Counted from the stretch's first letter, positions 1-7,500 are shown. The stretch is DNA of 14,529 bases from Lachnospiraceae bacterium (GCA_016282215.1 JAEEKC010000142.1:1-14529), one strand, 5' to 3'. Program-made: numbers and translations. Notes: generated from the sequence alone by a model not told the origin.

Positions 1-617
1 TTTCCGAACATCACGCCAACCTTCTCACGAAGCTGGTTGATAAAGATCACCGTACAGTTGGACTTGCTGATCACTGCCGTCAACTTCCGAAGGGCCTGGC
101 TCATCAGCCTTGCCTGCAGACCTACATGGGAATCACCCATGTCACCATCGATCTCTGCCTTCGGTGTCAGGGCCGCAACCGAGTCCACTACGATGATATC
201 AATGGCGCCGGAACGTACCATAGTCTCCGTGATCTCCAGCGCCTGCTCGCCGCTGTCAGGCTGTGAAATATAAAGATTGTCAATATCTACGCCGATATTG
301 CGGGCATATACCGGATCAAGCGCATGCTCGGCATCGATAAAGCCTGCGATACCGCCGCGCTTCTGTACTTCTGCGATCATATGCAGCGTCACTGTTGTCT
401 TACCACTGGATTCAGGACCATAGATTTCAACGATCCTTCCCTTCGGGATACCGCCGAGTCCCAGTGCCAGGTCAAGGCTCAGGGAACCGGTGGGAAACGT
501 TTCCACATTCATCTGTGCTTCATTATCACCGAGTTTCATGACTGCGCCCTTGCCATACTGACGCTCGATCTGTACCAGTGCCGCTTCCAATGCTTTTTGT
601 TTTTCTGAATTGATCAT
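1..617 (-). CDS. recA: Recombinase RecA, N-terminal part (gene runs off the left edge)
   Basis: RecA forms ATP-dependent filaments on single-stranded DNA, drives homologous strand exchange, and stimulates LexA self-cleavage in the SOS response. The 205 codons present begin MINSEKQKALEAAL. They show the Walker A motif GPESSGKTT at about residues 67-75, FIDAEHALDP at 93-102, the Walker B strand IIVVDSVAAL at 141-150, GDMGDSHVGLQAR at 158-170, and INQLREKVGVMFG at the edge. Family members are usually about 340-350 residues, so roughly 40 percent is missing. It is lost only because the window ends, as the frame is still open at base 1. The ATG at 617 is preceded by GAGAGGTGGAGA, a good ribosome binding site. 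A near-consensus promoter with LexA boxes lies directly upstream, so damage induction is expected. Identity is certain. Confidence 0.98.
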   Translation of the reverse strand, partial: MINSEKQKALEAALVQIERQYGKGAVMKLGDNEAQMNVETFPTGSLSLDLALGLGGIPKGRIVEIYGPESSGKTTVTLHMIAEVQKRGGIAGFIDAEHALDPVYARNIGVDIDNLYISQPDSGEQALEITETMVRSGAIDIIVVDSVAALTPKAEIDGDMGDSHVGLQARLMSQALRKLTAVISKSNCTVIFINQLREKVGVMFG

Positions 618-642
618 TCTCTCCACCTCTCTCAAGAACTAC

Positions 643-656
643 GGAACATTTGTTCG
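643..656 (-). promoter_or_regulatory. LexA (SOS) box, downstream copy, recA operator
   Basis: The minus strand reads CGAACAAATGTTCC. This matches every position of the Gram-positive LexA/DinR consensus CGAACRNRYGTTYC and has perfect GAAC/GTTC arms. It sits just downstream of the -10 box, around the predicted transcription start, where a bound repressor would block initiation. Confidence 0.9.
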
Positions 657-664
657 ACATTCGT

Positions 665-693
665 ACTATAAAACAAATGTTCGATTTTGTCAA
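665..693 (-). promoter_or_regulatory. sigma-A promoter of recA
   Basis: Read on the minus strand, TTGACA (693-688) and TATAGT (670-665) are separated by exactly 17 bases, which is close to the ideal vegetative promoter. The start of transcription would fall near 658, about 40 bases before the recA ATG. A LexA-like box lies in the spacer and a second covers the predicted start region, so the promoter is probably strong but held down by LexA. Confidence 0.88.
670..683 (-). promoter_or_regulatory. Second, weaker LexA-like box inside the recA promoter spacer
   Basis: The minus strand reads CGAACATTTGTTTT. This matches the Gram-positive SOS box except at one inner purine and the final C. It lies between the -35 and -10 boxes. 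Its centre is 27 bases from the centre of the perfect box, about two and a half helical turns. Binding by LexA is inferred. Confidence 0.55.
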
Positions 694-1033
694 CAAGTTT
701 CTGAATAATTTTTCTCTGAATTCAAATTGATTTTTCGCATCTCAAAGAATCCTGCGTTATTCGTTCCTGCCATCGGAACAATAACCCTTTTTATGTCCAA
801 TAAAACGCCCTGTCGTTTACTTTTCCTGATTTTCGGGACGATCCGAAACAGATCTGCTCCGGATATGCCTGCCGGACGAACCGGCGAACTTCGCTGGGCG
901 GAACCGTTCTGCTGTACCGCCGTTGCTACGGAATTATCATATCATGAAGGTTCCCATTCCGCAACTATGTTTTACGAAGAAGACATGAGATGTTACTATC
1001 CGCAATACAGCAAAATATGAATTCAAAACAGAG
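694..1033. other. Intergenic stretch with weak inverted repeats and no convincing gene
   Basis: No open frame here has both a plausible start and a ribosome binding site. Small inverted repeats are visible: CTG..TTTCGG (826-836) pairing with CCGAAA-CAG (843-851), GCCGG (871-875) with CCGGC (881-885), and the near-palindrome GCGAACTTCGC at about 884-894. A minus-strand frame from 925 to 791 (44 codons, stop at 791) is open and contains a protein-like stretch, but it has no start codon and is closed upstream by TAG at 928-926. The region could be a decayed gene, a structured RNA or plain spacer. I cannot decide among these. Confidence 0.4.
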
Positions 1034-1062
1034 CAACAGCCCCGGCCTGGCCGGAGCTGCTG
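1024..1062 (-). terminator. Intrinsic terminator after the surface-protein gene
   Basis: On the minus strand CAGCAGCTCCGGC (1062-1050) pairs along 13 bases with GCCGGGGCTGTTG (1046-1034), with a few G-T pairs and a CAG loop. It is followed by CTCTGTTTTG. The plus strand has no T-run after the hairpin, so it most likely ends transcripts of the surface-protein gene, whose stop is about 110 bases upstream. The T-tract is imperfect. Confidence 0.7.
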
Positions 1063-1071
1063 TCGCGTGTC

Positions 1072-1093
1072 ATCCGGCTGTTCTCTGCCGGAT
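1072..1093. repeat. Hairpin ATCCGGC / GCCGGAT in the 3' region of the surface-protein gene
   Basis: A perfect 7-bp inverted repeat (1072-1078 and 1087-1093) encloses an 8-base loop. It lies between the surface-protein stop codon and the terminator hairpin. No T-run follows on either strand, so it is more likely an accessory 3' stem than a terminator. Confidence 0.5.
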
Positions 1094-1174
1094 CCCCCCT
1101 ATTGAATCGTAGTTTATCAGCTCTGTATTCTTATACGAGGCTTTACACTACTCGCCATTTGAATAGTAATACCT

Positions 1175-4100
1175 TTACTTCACCGTCACGGTCTTCGCCA
1201 GTTTGGCCTTCTTCAGCAATGACTTGTAAGCGGTTTTCTTTTTCTTCGGAACTTTGATCGTTGCTTTCTTCTTGATGCTCTTGAAAGCGTTCTTTCCGAA
1301 GCTTGTGATCTTCGTGGATTTGATCGTTACCGTTCCGAGTTTCGAGCACTTCTGGAATGCCTTTGCTCCAACCTTCTTCACGCCGGAAGGAAGCGTTACC
1401 TTCGTCAGTTTCACACAGCCTTCAAATGCGCTGGTGCCGATGGTCTCCACGCTGGCCGGGATCGTTACGCTCTTTAATTTCTTGCATCCCTTCAGTGCCT
1501 TATTTGCGATGGATGTCACTTTATAGCTCTGTCCGTCGTAATCAACCTTCGAAGCGATCTTGAGACTTGTGATCTTCTTATTCTTCGGTGCCTTAAAGGC
1601 CACGGTGCCGTCACCTGTCACAACGTAAGTGCCTGTCTTTGCAGTGATCTTGGTGTTGACCGGTGCATACTGAGCCGCCGGCTGCGGCTGTGTAGAGCCT
1701 TGTCCACCGGTGCCGCCCTGACCACCGGTATTGCCGCCGGGTGTCGGTGTCGGTGTCGGCGTCGGGGTCGGGGTCGGGGTCGTTTTCTGTGGCGATGCAG
1801 GAGCCGGCTTGTTATCCACTACCTTACCACCCACATCTACCGATTTCTGCTCTACGATAACGAAAGGACTGCAATGGCTTACCGTAAAGGTCATGCTGTT
1901 ATTCGCAAATACCGGCCGGATCATCTCGTATGTCCCTGTTTCCTCATCATAATGCAGGATATACAGTTTCGATCTGATGATCGTAGACGGAAGCGGCAAT
2001 GTAATGGTAAGCGGTGCACGAAGATCCTTTACCTCCTCCGGCTCACTGCCGTCCCCCGCTGTCTTCTGCAGAGAGATATCCATCTGGATCGCTTTATCAT
2101 ACTTATCCTCATCAACCTGTTTCTGCTTATTTGCCGGGATCTCCTGAACGACCAGTTCCACCTTCTCATTGGGATCCGCGCTCAGTGCTGCACCGGAAAC
2201 CTTGAGATTTTCTTCCGTTGCATCCGCCCCGAGGGTCTTCTTGACCGCAGTCTTGTTTTTCTCATTCTCCGAAGGCTTCTTCACCTCGATATTCGCCTTC
2301 TTTTGATAAGCAGCGTCAAGTTTTTCAATCTTTTGCGAAGTTTCATAATCCGTATCGACAGCTTCAGCAAGCCGCTGTGCGCCGCCCATCTCGGAAAGTG
2401 CATCCGTGATCAGATCCTGCGCTCCCTGAGCATCTGTTTCGAGCAGGACATCCAGCAAAAGAGTACCGAGCTGATCATTGATCTTGTTATTTGAAACGCC
2501 GGTCACATTGACAACGCAGGAAGCCGTCCATCCGCCGTCTTCTGCCGTCGCCGTGATCGTTGCCGTAGCCGGTGAAGTGTTGGTTCCCGCTTTAACTGCG
2601 GTTACCACGCCGTCCTCATCTACCGTTGCCACGGTTGCATCGCTGCTCTTAAAGGTTACCTTTTGGTTGCCCGCATTTTCAGGATAGAACACACACTTAA
2701 GCTGATAGCTGTCTGCTCCGCTCTCATCCACACCGATTGTCAAAACTTCCGGCTGAAGTGCTATGGCTGTCGCCTTGACCTCGACATCCCGGATATCATC
2801 CGGATTTACCGTATGTTTTTTCTTCCATCCTGCATACAGAACCATATTCGGGTATGCCGAAATACTGTAATGTGCATCTCCTGTCAAAGCCAGTTCGGTA
2901 CAGTCTTTATCATAATACCATCCGCAAAAGCCGACACTGTCATCATTCGGCACGTATGCATAAACGCTTTCCAATGGAACGGTATCTCCTGTTTTAAGGG
3001 TATACTGTTTCGTCGCTGCCGGCTCCCAGTTATCCTCTGTCGTATCGATCAGACCGCCGTTTGCGTTTAAGGTAACCGTGCATGGGGTAACCGCTTCCCA
3101 AACTGCGTCCAGTGTCAGATCCTTTGTCACGGTGATATAGGAAACCTCCGATTCAGTGCTCCAGCTAATGCCTTCTGCCTGATTCTTCCAGCCGATGAAA
3201 CGATATTCGGATTTATCATTGGTCGGTTCCGTCACGGAATAATAACAGGAATCAGAGTAAGCATACAATGACAGCCTGCTTCCTTTTGCCATTGTCAGGG
3301 ATTTGCTTGAAACATTTTGGTACCCCTCCGAGTCATACACTGAGAACGTACCCTTGTCTCCGGCATTTAATGTTACTGTCACCGTATCCTGTGTCCATTT
3401 GGCTTTCACGGTCATATCCGTATTCACGACAGTTGAAGTATCAAATTCTTTCTCTGACGTTGTTCCGAGATCCGTAAACCATCCTACGAAAGAATATTCC
3501 TCTCTTTCCGGTTTCGGGAGATGGGAAGCAGGCTCTCCCTTTCGAACCTTCCATTCGTAAGTCGTATTTTCCACATCATCGTATAAATAACCGCCATCCG
3601 CATCCAAGGTTACGGTCATGGGATCTTCCCACAGTGCATAAAATGTGGTATTCCCGTTCGGTGCATAGGTAAACAGATCGATGGCCTCTCCTCCGGCTGA
3701 GTTTGCCCAGCCGGCAAACAACTGATCTCCGTCGTCCATGTAGGCCTCTACCGGCAGCATGTCTCCTTCGCCGAAACTTCTATCAAATACAGGGCTTCCT
3801 TTTCGGATGACCGTGGTGACGCCATTTGCTGTATAATGGCCGCCACCGCCTTCACTCATAACCTCCCCGCCGTTACCGTCAAAGGTGATCACATACCCCT
3901 TTTCCCAAACGGCATAATAGGTCTTGTCGCTGTCGGTTTTTACGATCTTGCCTTCCGGTATCACGGCGCTGCCGTCCTGTTTCTCCGACCAGCCTACAAA
4001 TACATATCCGTCTCTGGAAGGCTCGGAGCCTCCCACCTTCATCTTGCCGCCTTTCAGATTGGTATCCTCATACGTCTTTTCGTCTCCGTAGAAAGTACCG

Positions 4101-5935
4101 CCATTGCCGTCATAGGTAATCCTGACCAGATCATTCCACGCGGCATAAAGCGTGATATTCTGCGTCGGAACAAAGGTCTTCATATCCACGATCTGGCTCT
4201 TGTCACCGGATTTTTTTGTCCATCCGGCAAACTCTTTCAGATCATCATTTACCATGACACCGGGCCACGGATAATTATTATAACCGTTCTCTCCTATGGG
4301 TTTCTTTTTGGAATAGGCAACCGCGCAGGTCGTCATATTATAGCTGCCGTTATATCTGATATTCCTGAAATTGAACACCGAACCATAGGGTTCTGCCGCA
4401 GTCGCACCCGCCTCGAATGTGATCAAAACGCCTTCCTCGGGAATCGCATATAATGTGATATCGTCATTCACCACGATGGATCCGTTGTAAGTAGTCCCTT
4501 TACCATCCGCCTGGGTATTCCAGCTGCTTACAACCTGATTGCCGGCTACCCGTTCGCCCTTTCCATCATAAGTATCCCAGGTAACCACTTCATCAGAAAG
4601 GTCATTTGCAAATGTACCTCCTTTATCAACGTCATAAGTATCATAATATGACAGCAAAGAGCCCCCGTTTGCATCCAACGTCACATAGAAATACTGTACA
4701 TACTGCGCATAAACGGTCGTATCCTTCTGCGGAACAAACCCGTAGGTGACATCATCACCACTGCCATCTGCTTCTGTATTCAATGAAACACAACGGTATT
4801 TTAAATATTTCCCTGTTTCAGAGTCAGTTGCGCTCGTATTATATTTACTGAGATTCACAGAGAGCACCGATCCTTTTGCAACCTTTTCCGGCGATGAAGT
4901 TTCATATCCTTTCGTAGACTTTACCGTCACCTTCCAAAACTCTGTCCAAACCGCATACAGATGACTCCCGTCGGAATCCGGCTTTACGGAATAAAAATCT
5001 GCCGTATTCGTCCCTGCCTGCGTATCACTCCAATGACCAAAGATCACGTCTTCATCACTTGTTACAATATCGTTGTAAAAATCATAATATTCATTCGTAC
5101 ATTGAATAGGATCCTTGCAGAAATAGGGCGCCTCCGAGGGCTTTACGCCGAGAGGATAGGTAAAGATCAGAGTAGCTTTATTCTCAGACAGGGATATGGC
5201 ATTATCCTTATACCAGGCCCATCCACTCGGTTCTCTGTAACTCTCATAGTACGATGTAAAATATGCATCGTCGCTGCCCGCATGATAGGTCACCGTATAG
5301 CCGTCAACATATACCGCGTATAAAGTAATATTGGTATAAACTGCCAGCTGATCCGCATAAGAATTGATCACATCATCTTCCGTGCCTCCCGCAGTCAGAG
5401 CCCATCCGATGAAAGCTTTTGTGTTATCTTCGTAATAACAGCATCTGGAAATATCCAATGTGGTTTCATTTTCCGAACAGGGAACATCAACAGTCTCTCC
5501 CGGCTTACCGTTTGCAAAATGTCCTTTCCCGGGATTATACGTTACCGTATGACTCCATCTTGCCGTCAGTTTGATATCCTTCTCCGTATAAATCGTATCA
5601 TCATAATTATACTCGTTTCCTTCTTCATCCTCCCAATAAGCGAAGTTCATTTTGTAAACTTCATCGTTATAAGTCGGAATCGTCAATCCATCTGCCCCAT
5701 TATATTCATTCAGGTAAATATAATCATCTGCATCGACTTCCAGGGATGTACGGAACGTTTTTTGGTTCTCCCCCGTACCGTAAACAAAATTATTCTTCTC
5801 CAGCCTTGACTGATTGATCCCGTAATCAAACGTAATGGTTACGACATCCTCCGCCTTCGCCGTTACCCCGAAAGGTATCATGCAGGCGAGAAGAAAACAG
5901 GTCACCCAAAACATCGCTCTCAGTTTTTTGCCCAT
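1175..5935 (-). CDS. Giant exported surface protein: InlB B-type (Flg_new) repeats, Big_2 domain, TP linker, BspA-type leucine-rich end
   Basis: This is a predicted secreted or surface-attached adhesin-like protein of 1586 residues. A signal peptide occupies about residues 1-28: KK then R, a hydrophobic core, and likely cleavage after VTAKA. An LLAC at 15-18 is a marginal lipobox alternative. Residues 33-1037 hold eleven irregular modules of about 75-115 residues in the Listeria-Bacteroides repeat style. Each has a VTF/VTLDANGG-like start, a FxGW core and a TLYAxW-like end (ends near 127, 208, 330, 412, 499, 600, 677, 769, 847, 946 and 1037). A bacterial Ig-like (Big_2) domain follows at about 1053-1146. 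Next come a charged helical segment (1150-1245), an unassigned beta-rich domain (1250-1362), a (TP)n linker at 1385-1399, and BspA-type leucine-rich repeats at about 1450-1586 with a lysine-rich tail. There is no LPXTG motif and no C-terminal membrane anchor. AAAGGAGGTC upstream of the ATG is an excellent ribosome binding site. The ligand is unknown. Confidence 0.93.
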   Translation of the reverse strand: MGKKLRAMFWVTCFLLACMIPFGVTAKAEDVVTITFDYGINQSRLEKNNFVYGTGENQKTFRTSLEVDADDYIYLNEYNGADGLTIPTYNDEVYKMNFAYWEDEEGNEYNYDDTIYTEKDIKLTARWSHTVTYNPGKGHFANGKPGETVDVPCSENETTLDISRCCYYEDNTKAFIGWALTAGGTEDDVINSYADQLAVYTNITLYAVYVDGYTVTYHAGSDDAYFTSYYESYREPSGWAWYKDNAISLSENKATLIFTYPLGVKPSEAPYFCKDPIQCTNEYYDFYNDIVTSDEDVIFGHWSDTQAGTNTADFYSVKPDSDGSHLYAVWTEFWKVTVKSTKGYETSSPEKVAKGSVLSVNLSKYNTSATDSETGKYLKYRCVSLNTEADGSGDDVTYGFVPQKDTTVYAQYVQYFYVTLDANGGSLLSYYDTYDVDKGGTFANDLSDEVVTWDTYDGKGERVAGNQVVSSWNTQADGKGTTYNGSIVVNDDITLYAIPEEGVLITFEAGATAAEPYGSVFNFRNIRYNGSYNMTTCAVAYSKKKPIGENGYNNYPWPGVMVNDDLKEFAGWTKKSGDKSQIVDMKTFVPTQNITLYAAWNDLVRITYDGNGGTFYGDEKTYEDTNLKGGKMKVGGSEPSRDGYVFVGWSEKQDGSAVIPEGKIVKTDSDKTYYAVWEKGYVITFDGNGGEVMSEGGGGHYTANGVTTVIRKGSPVFDRSFGEGDMLPVEAYMDDGDQLFAGWANSAGGEAIDLFTYAPNGNTTFYALWEDPMTVTLDADGGYLYDDVENTTYEWKVRKGEPASHLPKPEREEYSFVGWFTDLGTTSEKEFDTSTVVNTDMTVKAKWTQDTVTVTLNAGDKGTFSVYDSEGYQNVSSKSLTMAKGSRLSLYAYSDSCYYSVTEPTNDKSEYRFIGWKNQAEGISWSTESEVSYITVTKDLTLDAVWEAVTPCTVTLNANGGLIDTTEDNWEPAATKQYTLKTGDTVPLESVYAYVPNDDSVGFCGWYYDKDCTELALTGDAHYSISAYPNMVLYAGWKKKHTVNPDDIRDVEVKATAIALQPEVLTIGVDESGADSYQLKCVFYPENAGNQKVTFKSSDATVATVDEDGVVTAVKAGTNTSPATATITATAEDGGWTASCVVNVTGVSNNKINDQLGTLLLDVLLETDAQGAQDLITDALSEMGGAQRLAEAVDTDYETSQKIEKLDAAYQKKANIEVKKPSENEKNKTAVKKTLGADATEENLKVSGAALSADPNEKVELVVQEIPANKQKQVDEDKYDKAIQMDISLQKTAGDGSEPEEVKDLRAPLTITLPLPSTIIRSKLYILHYDEETGTYEMIRPVFANNSMTFTVSHCSPFVIVEQKSVDVGGKVVDNKPAPASPQKTTPTPTPTPTPTPTPGGNTGGQGGTGGQGSTQPQPAAQYAPVNTKITAKTGTYVVTGDGTVAFKAPKNKKITSLKIASKVDYDGQSYKVTSIANKALKGCKKLKSVTIPASVETIGTSAFEGCVKLTKVTLPSGVKKVGAKAFQKCSKLGTVTIKSTKITSFGKNAFKSIKKKATIKVPKKKKTAYKSLLKKAKLAKTVTVK
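1740..1782 (-). repeat. Hexanucleotide repeat coding for the Thr-Pro linker
   Basis: On the plus strand about seven units of GGTGTC, GGCGTC or GGGGTC run in tandem. On the coding strand they read as alternating Thr and Pro codons, giving the (TP)n linker between the beta-rich domain and the leucine-rich end. Copy-number change would alter linker length by two residues per unit and keep the frame. Three adjacent units are identical and others differ at one base. Confidence 0.85.
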
Positions 5936-6014
5936 AATCTGACCTCCTTTTCATTCATTGATCCGATCCGTACTGTTTGTTTTCCTGACATTATCTGCTA
6001 CAAAATCGATCAAC

Positions 6015-6043
6015 AACATAATGCAGTATTGTATATTATTCAA
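6015..6043 (-). promoter_or_regulatory. Predicted promoter of the surface-protein gene
   Basis: On the minus strand TTGAAT (6043-6038) and TATGTT (6020-6015) are 17 bases apart, giving a leader of about 70 bases before the ATG at 5935. The match to consensus is moderate. An overlapping alternative using TATACA as -10 has a less favourable 15-base spacing. Confidence 0.5.
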
Positions 6044-6046
6044 TAC
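6026..6046. promoter_or_regulatory. 21-bp inverted repeat over the surface-gene -35 box (candidate operator)
   Basis: GTATTG (6026-6031) and CAATAC (6041-6046) are perfect 6-bp inverted arms separated by an AT-only 9-base centre. The site spans the predicted -35 box and part of the spacer of the surface-protein promoter, a typical place for repressor binding. The binding protein is not known. The divergent helix-turn-helix gene is the obvious candidate. Confidence 0.5.
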
Positions 6047-6066
6047 AAAGATTCAACCAAATCACC

Positions 6067-6095
6067 GACAAAATACGCATTTGTCATTGACAAAT
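6067..6095. promoter_or_regulatory. Cluster of three GACAAA/TTTGTC half-sites including a 17-bp palindrome
   Basis: ATTTGTCATTGACAAAT (6079-6095) is a perfect 8+1+8 palindrome. A further GACAAA at 6067-6072 makes a second inverted pair with the TTTGTC at 6080-6085, and a direct repeat with the GACAAA at 6089-6094 exactly 22 bases on, two helical turns. The cluster lies between the two divergent promoters. It looks like a binding site for a dimeric or oligomeric regulator, but that is inference. Confidence 0.55.
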
Positions 6096-6157
6096 CTGAT
6101 ATTTTTCACATTTTTTGCTTTTTTTCGTTCAACTGCCCGTCAGCCGTCGCAGAAATA

Positions 6158-6186
6158 TTGACTGTCAATTTTCCCGGAAGTATGGT
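6158..6186 (+). promoter_or_regulatory. Predicted promoter of the helix-turn-helix gene
   Basis: TTGACT (6158-6163) and TATGGT (6181-6186) are 17 bases apart, a good vegetative promoter. Transcription would begin near 6193 and give a leader of about 110 bases, long for a simple gene. Confidence 0.65.
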
Positions 6187-6260
6187 AAACTCTCCGTATA
6201 CAGCAGTAAATCATAAGAATCCCCCTGCGATCTCTATGAAATGACTGTACTTTCAAAAAC

Positions 6261-6290
6261 TTTGCATTAAAAATGCGAATCATAAAAGGA
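6261..6290 (+). promoter_or_regulatory. Leader hairpin next to the ribosome binding site of the helix-turn-helix gene
   Basis: TTTGCATT (6261-6268) pairs with AATGCGAA (6272-6279) around an AAA loop, with one G-T pair. The AAAGGA ribosome binding site follows at 6285-6290, about 12 bases before the ATG, which is longer than usual. The stem is AT-rich and weak, so any effect on translation is uncertain. Confidence 0.35.
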
Positions 6291-6302
6291 TAACATACAC
6301 AC

Positions 6303-7478
6303 ATGAAAATAGATTACAATACGCAGAATGCGCCTTACGAGATCTTCGGCAGCAGGCTGTCAGCCGCCTGCAAACTGGCCGGGATCTCCAATATACAGCT
6401 TTCAAAAATGGTCAATGTGGACCCGTCGCATATCAGCCGGTTCCGCAAAGGACAGCGTGCGCCGAAATCCTCGCCGCAGCTGGCTGACAACATTCAAAAA
6501 GTCCTGTACCAGAAGATCAGCGAACAGGGTCAGCTTGAGCAGCTGCGCTCGCTGATGAGAGACAATATCACACACCTTTCGGCAACGCCGACCGACAGTC
6601 CTGATCTGGAAGATGCTTTCAAAAAATGGCTTTTGAATTTTTCCACCACCGACCAGACTGCCGCCATGAGCCTGATCCACGGCATCGGGAATTTTTCCCC
6701 CGATCCCGCTCTTATGGAAATGGGAAAAAACGATGTCACCTTGGATATCACCGGCAGCGTGCAGATTCCCCCGAAAGATAATCTGAGCTTTTATAACAAT
6801 ACAGGGCTGCAGGAAGCCGTCCTTTTGTTCCTGAATGATGTGATCCGGTGCGGCGGCAAGGAACTGCTGCTCTTTTCCGACCTTCCCATGAACTGGCTTT
6901 TAGATGATCCTTCCTTTATGGCGAAATGGAAGACAGCCATGGCAAAATGTGTCAAATCCGGCGTTCGCATCACGATCATCCACAATATCGACCGGGATAT
7001 GAAAGAAATGGTGGAGGCGATCTACGGATGGTTCCCCTTATATCTTTCCGGCACGATCCATCCGCTCTATTCGCACAAACCCAGCGGAGGGCGTTTTTTC
7101 CACACCCTCTTTGTCTGCCCCGGCGTCGCTGTCATCGAAGGCTGGCAGGCGCAATCGCCGAAAGACAACGGACTTTACCGCCTTTTATATGATCCCGCGC
7201 AGATCAGCCACTTTGCCTCTGTCTTTGAGGATCTGAAAAGAAACTCAAAGCCGCTGCTGAAATTTATCCGTAATACGAAGGAGACGGTCGATGCCGCTGC
7301 CGCTGCAAACCCGTCCGATCTGGTCTGCCCCGTCATTTCGCTCAGCGGCACCAGCATTTTGATCGAAAAAAACTCCGTCACCGTAAAACGGCAGACGGAG
7401 CCTTACTTCGGATTTGTATTCTATCACCCGACCATGATCCGGGCGTTCACGCAGATCGCACAGTCGACGAAGATGTAA
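6303..7478 (+). CDS. Helix-turn-helix (XRE-like) protein with large unassigned C-terminal region
   Basis: This is a 391-residue probable cytoplasmic DNA-binding regulator. Residues 14-68 form an XRE/lambda-repressor-type helix-turn-helix (GSRLSAACKLAGISNIQLSK, then VDPSHISRFRKGQRAPK). A helical linker of about 70-130 follows. Residues 165-320 look like a folded alpha/beta domain, with LLLFSDLPMNWLL at 188-200, the strand VRITIIHNIDRD at 221-232, and HTLFVCPGVAVIEGW at 267-281. Residues 338-385 look like a further strand-rich segment. The VRITIIHN strand faintly resembles phospholipase-D-like or TrmB-like folds, but I see no HxK motif pair and assign no catalysis. The gene is divergent from the giant surface protein and faces it across a palindrome-rich control region, so control of that gene or autoregulation is plausible. 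No transmembrane segment is seen. The function is not established. Confidence 0.85.
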   Translation: MKIDYNTQNAPYEIFGSRLSAACKLAGISNIQLSKMVNVDPSHISRFRKGQRAPKSSPQLADNIQKVLYQKISEQGQLEQLRSLMRDNITHLSATPTDSPDLEDAFKKWLLNFSTTDQTAAMSLIHGIGNFSPDPALMEMGKNDVTLDITGSVQIPPKDNLSFYNNTGLQEAVLLFLNDVIRCGGKELLLFSDLPMNWLLDDPSFMAKWKTAMAKCVKSGVRITIIHNIDRDMKEMVEAIYGWFPLYLSGTIHPLYSHKPSGGRFFHTLFVCPGVAVIEGWQAQSPKDNGLYRLLYDPAQISHFASVFEDLKRNSKPLLKFIRNTKETVDAAAAANPSDLVCPVISLSGTSILIEKNSVTVKRQTEPYFGFVFYHPTMIRAFTQIAQSTKM

Positions 7479-7500
7479 TGGTGAAGGTTTCGAATCTCAG

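Noticed and set aside
791..925. A 44-codon minus-strand frame with a protein-like stretch (PSEVRRFVRQAYPEQ)
   Set aside because: It has no ATG, GTG or TTG start and is closed upstream by TAG, so at most it is a gene remnant.
727..1020. A 97-codon plus-strand open frame between recA and the surface-protein gene
   Set aside because: It starts at TTG with no ribosome binding site, has no recognisable motif, and its composition looks like translated spacer.
1700..2494. A 264-codon open frame on the strand opposite the surface-protein gene
   Set aside because: It lies wholly inside the confident surface-protein gene, has Arg- and Cys-rich shadow composition and no ribosome binding site.
3836..4453. 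A 205-codon open frame opposite the surface-protein repeats
   Set aside because: It is an antisense shadow of the repeat modules, with no family resemblance or start signal.
6187..6302. A riboswitch in the long leader of the helix-turn-helix gene
   Set aside because: Only one weak AT-rich hairpin is visible, and none of the conserved cores of known riboswitch classes were recognised.
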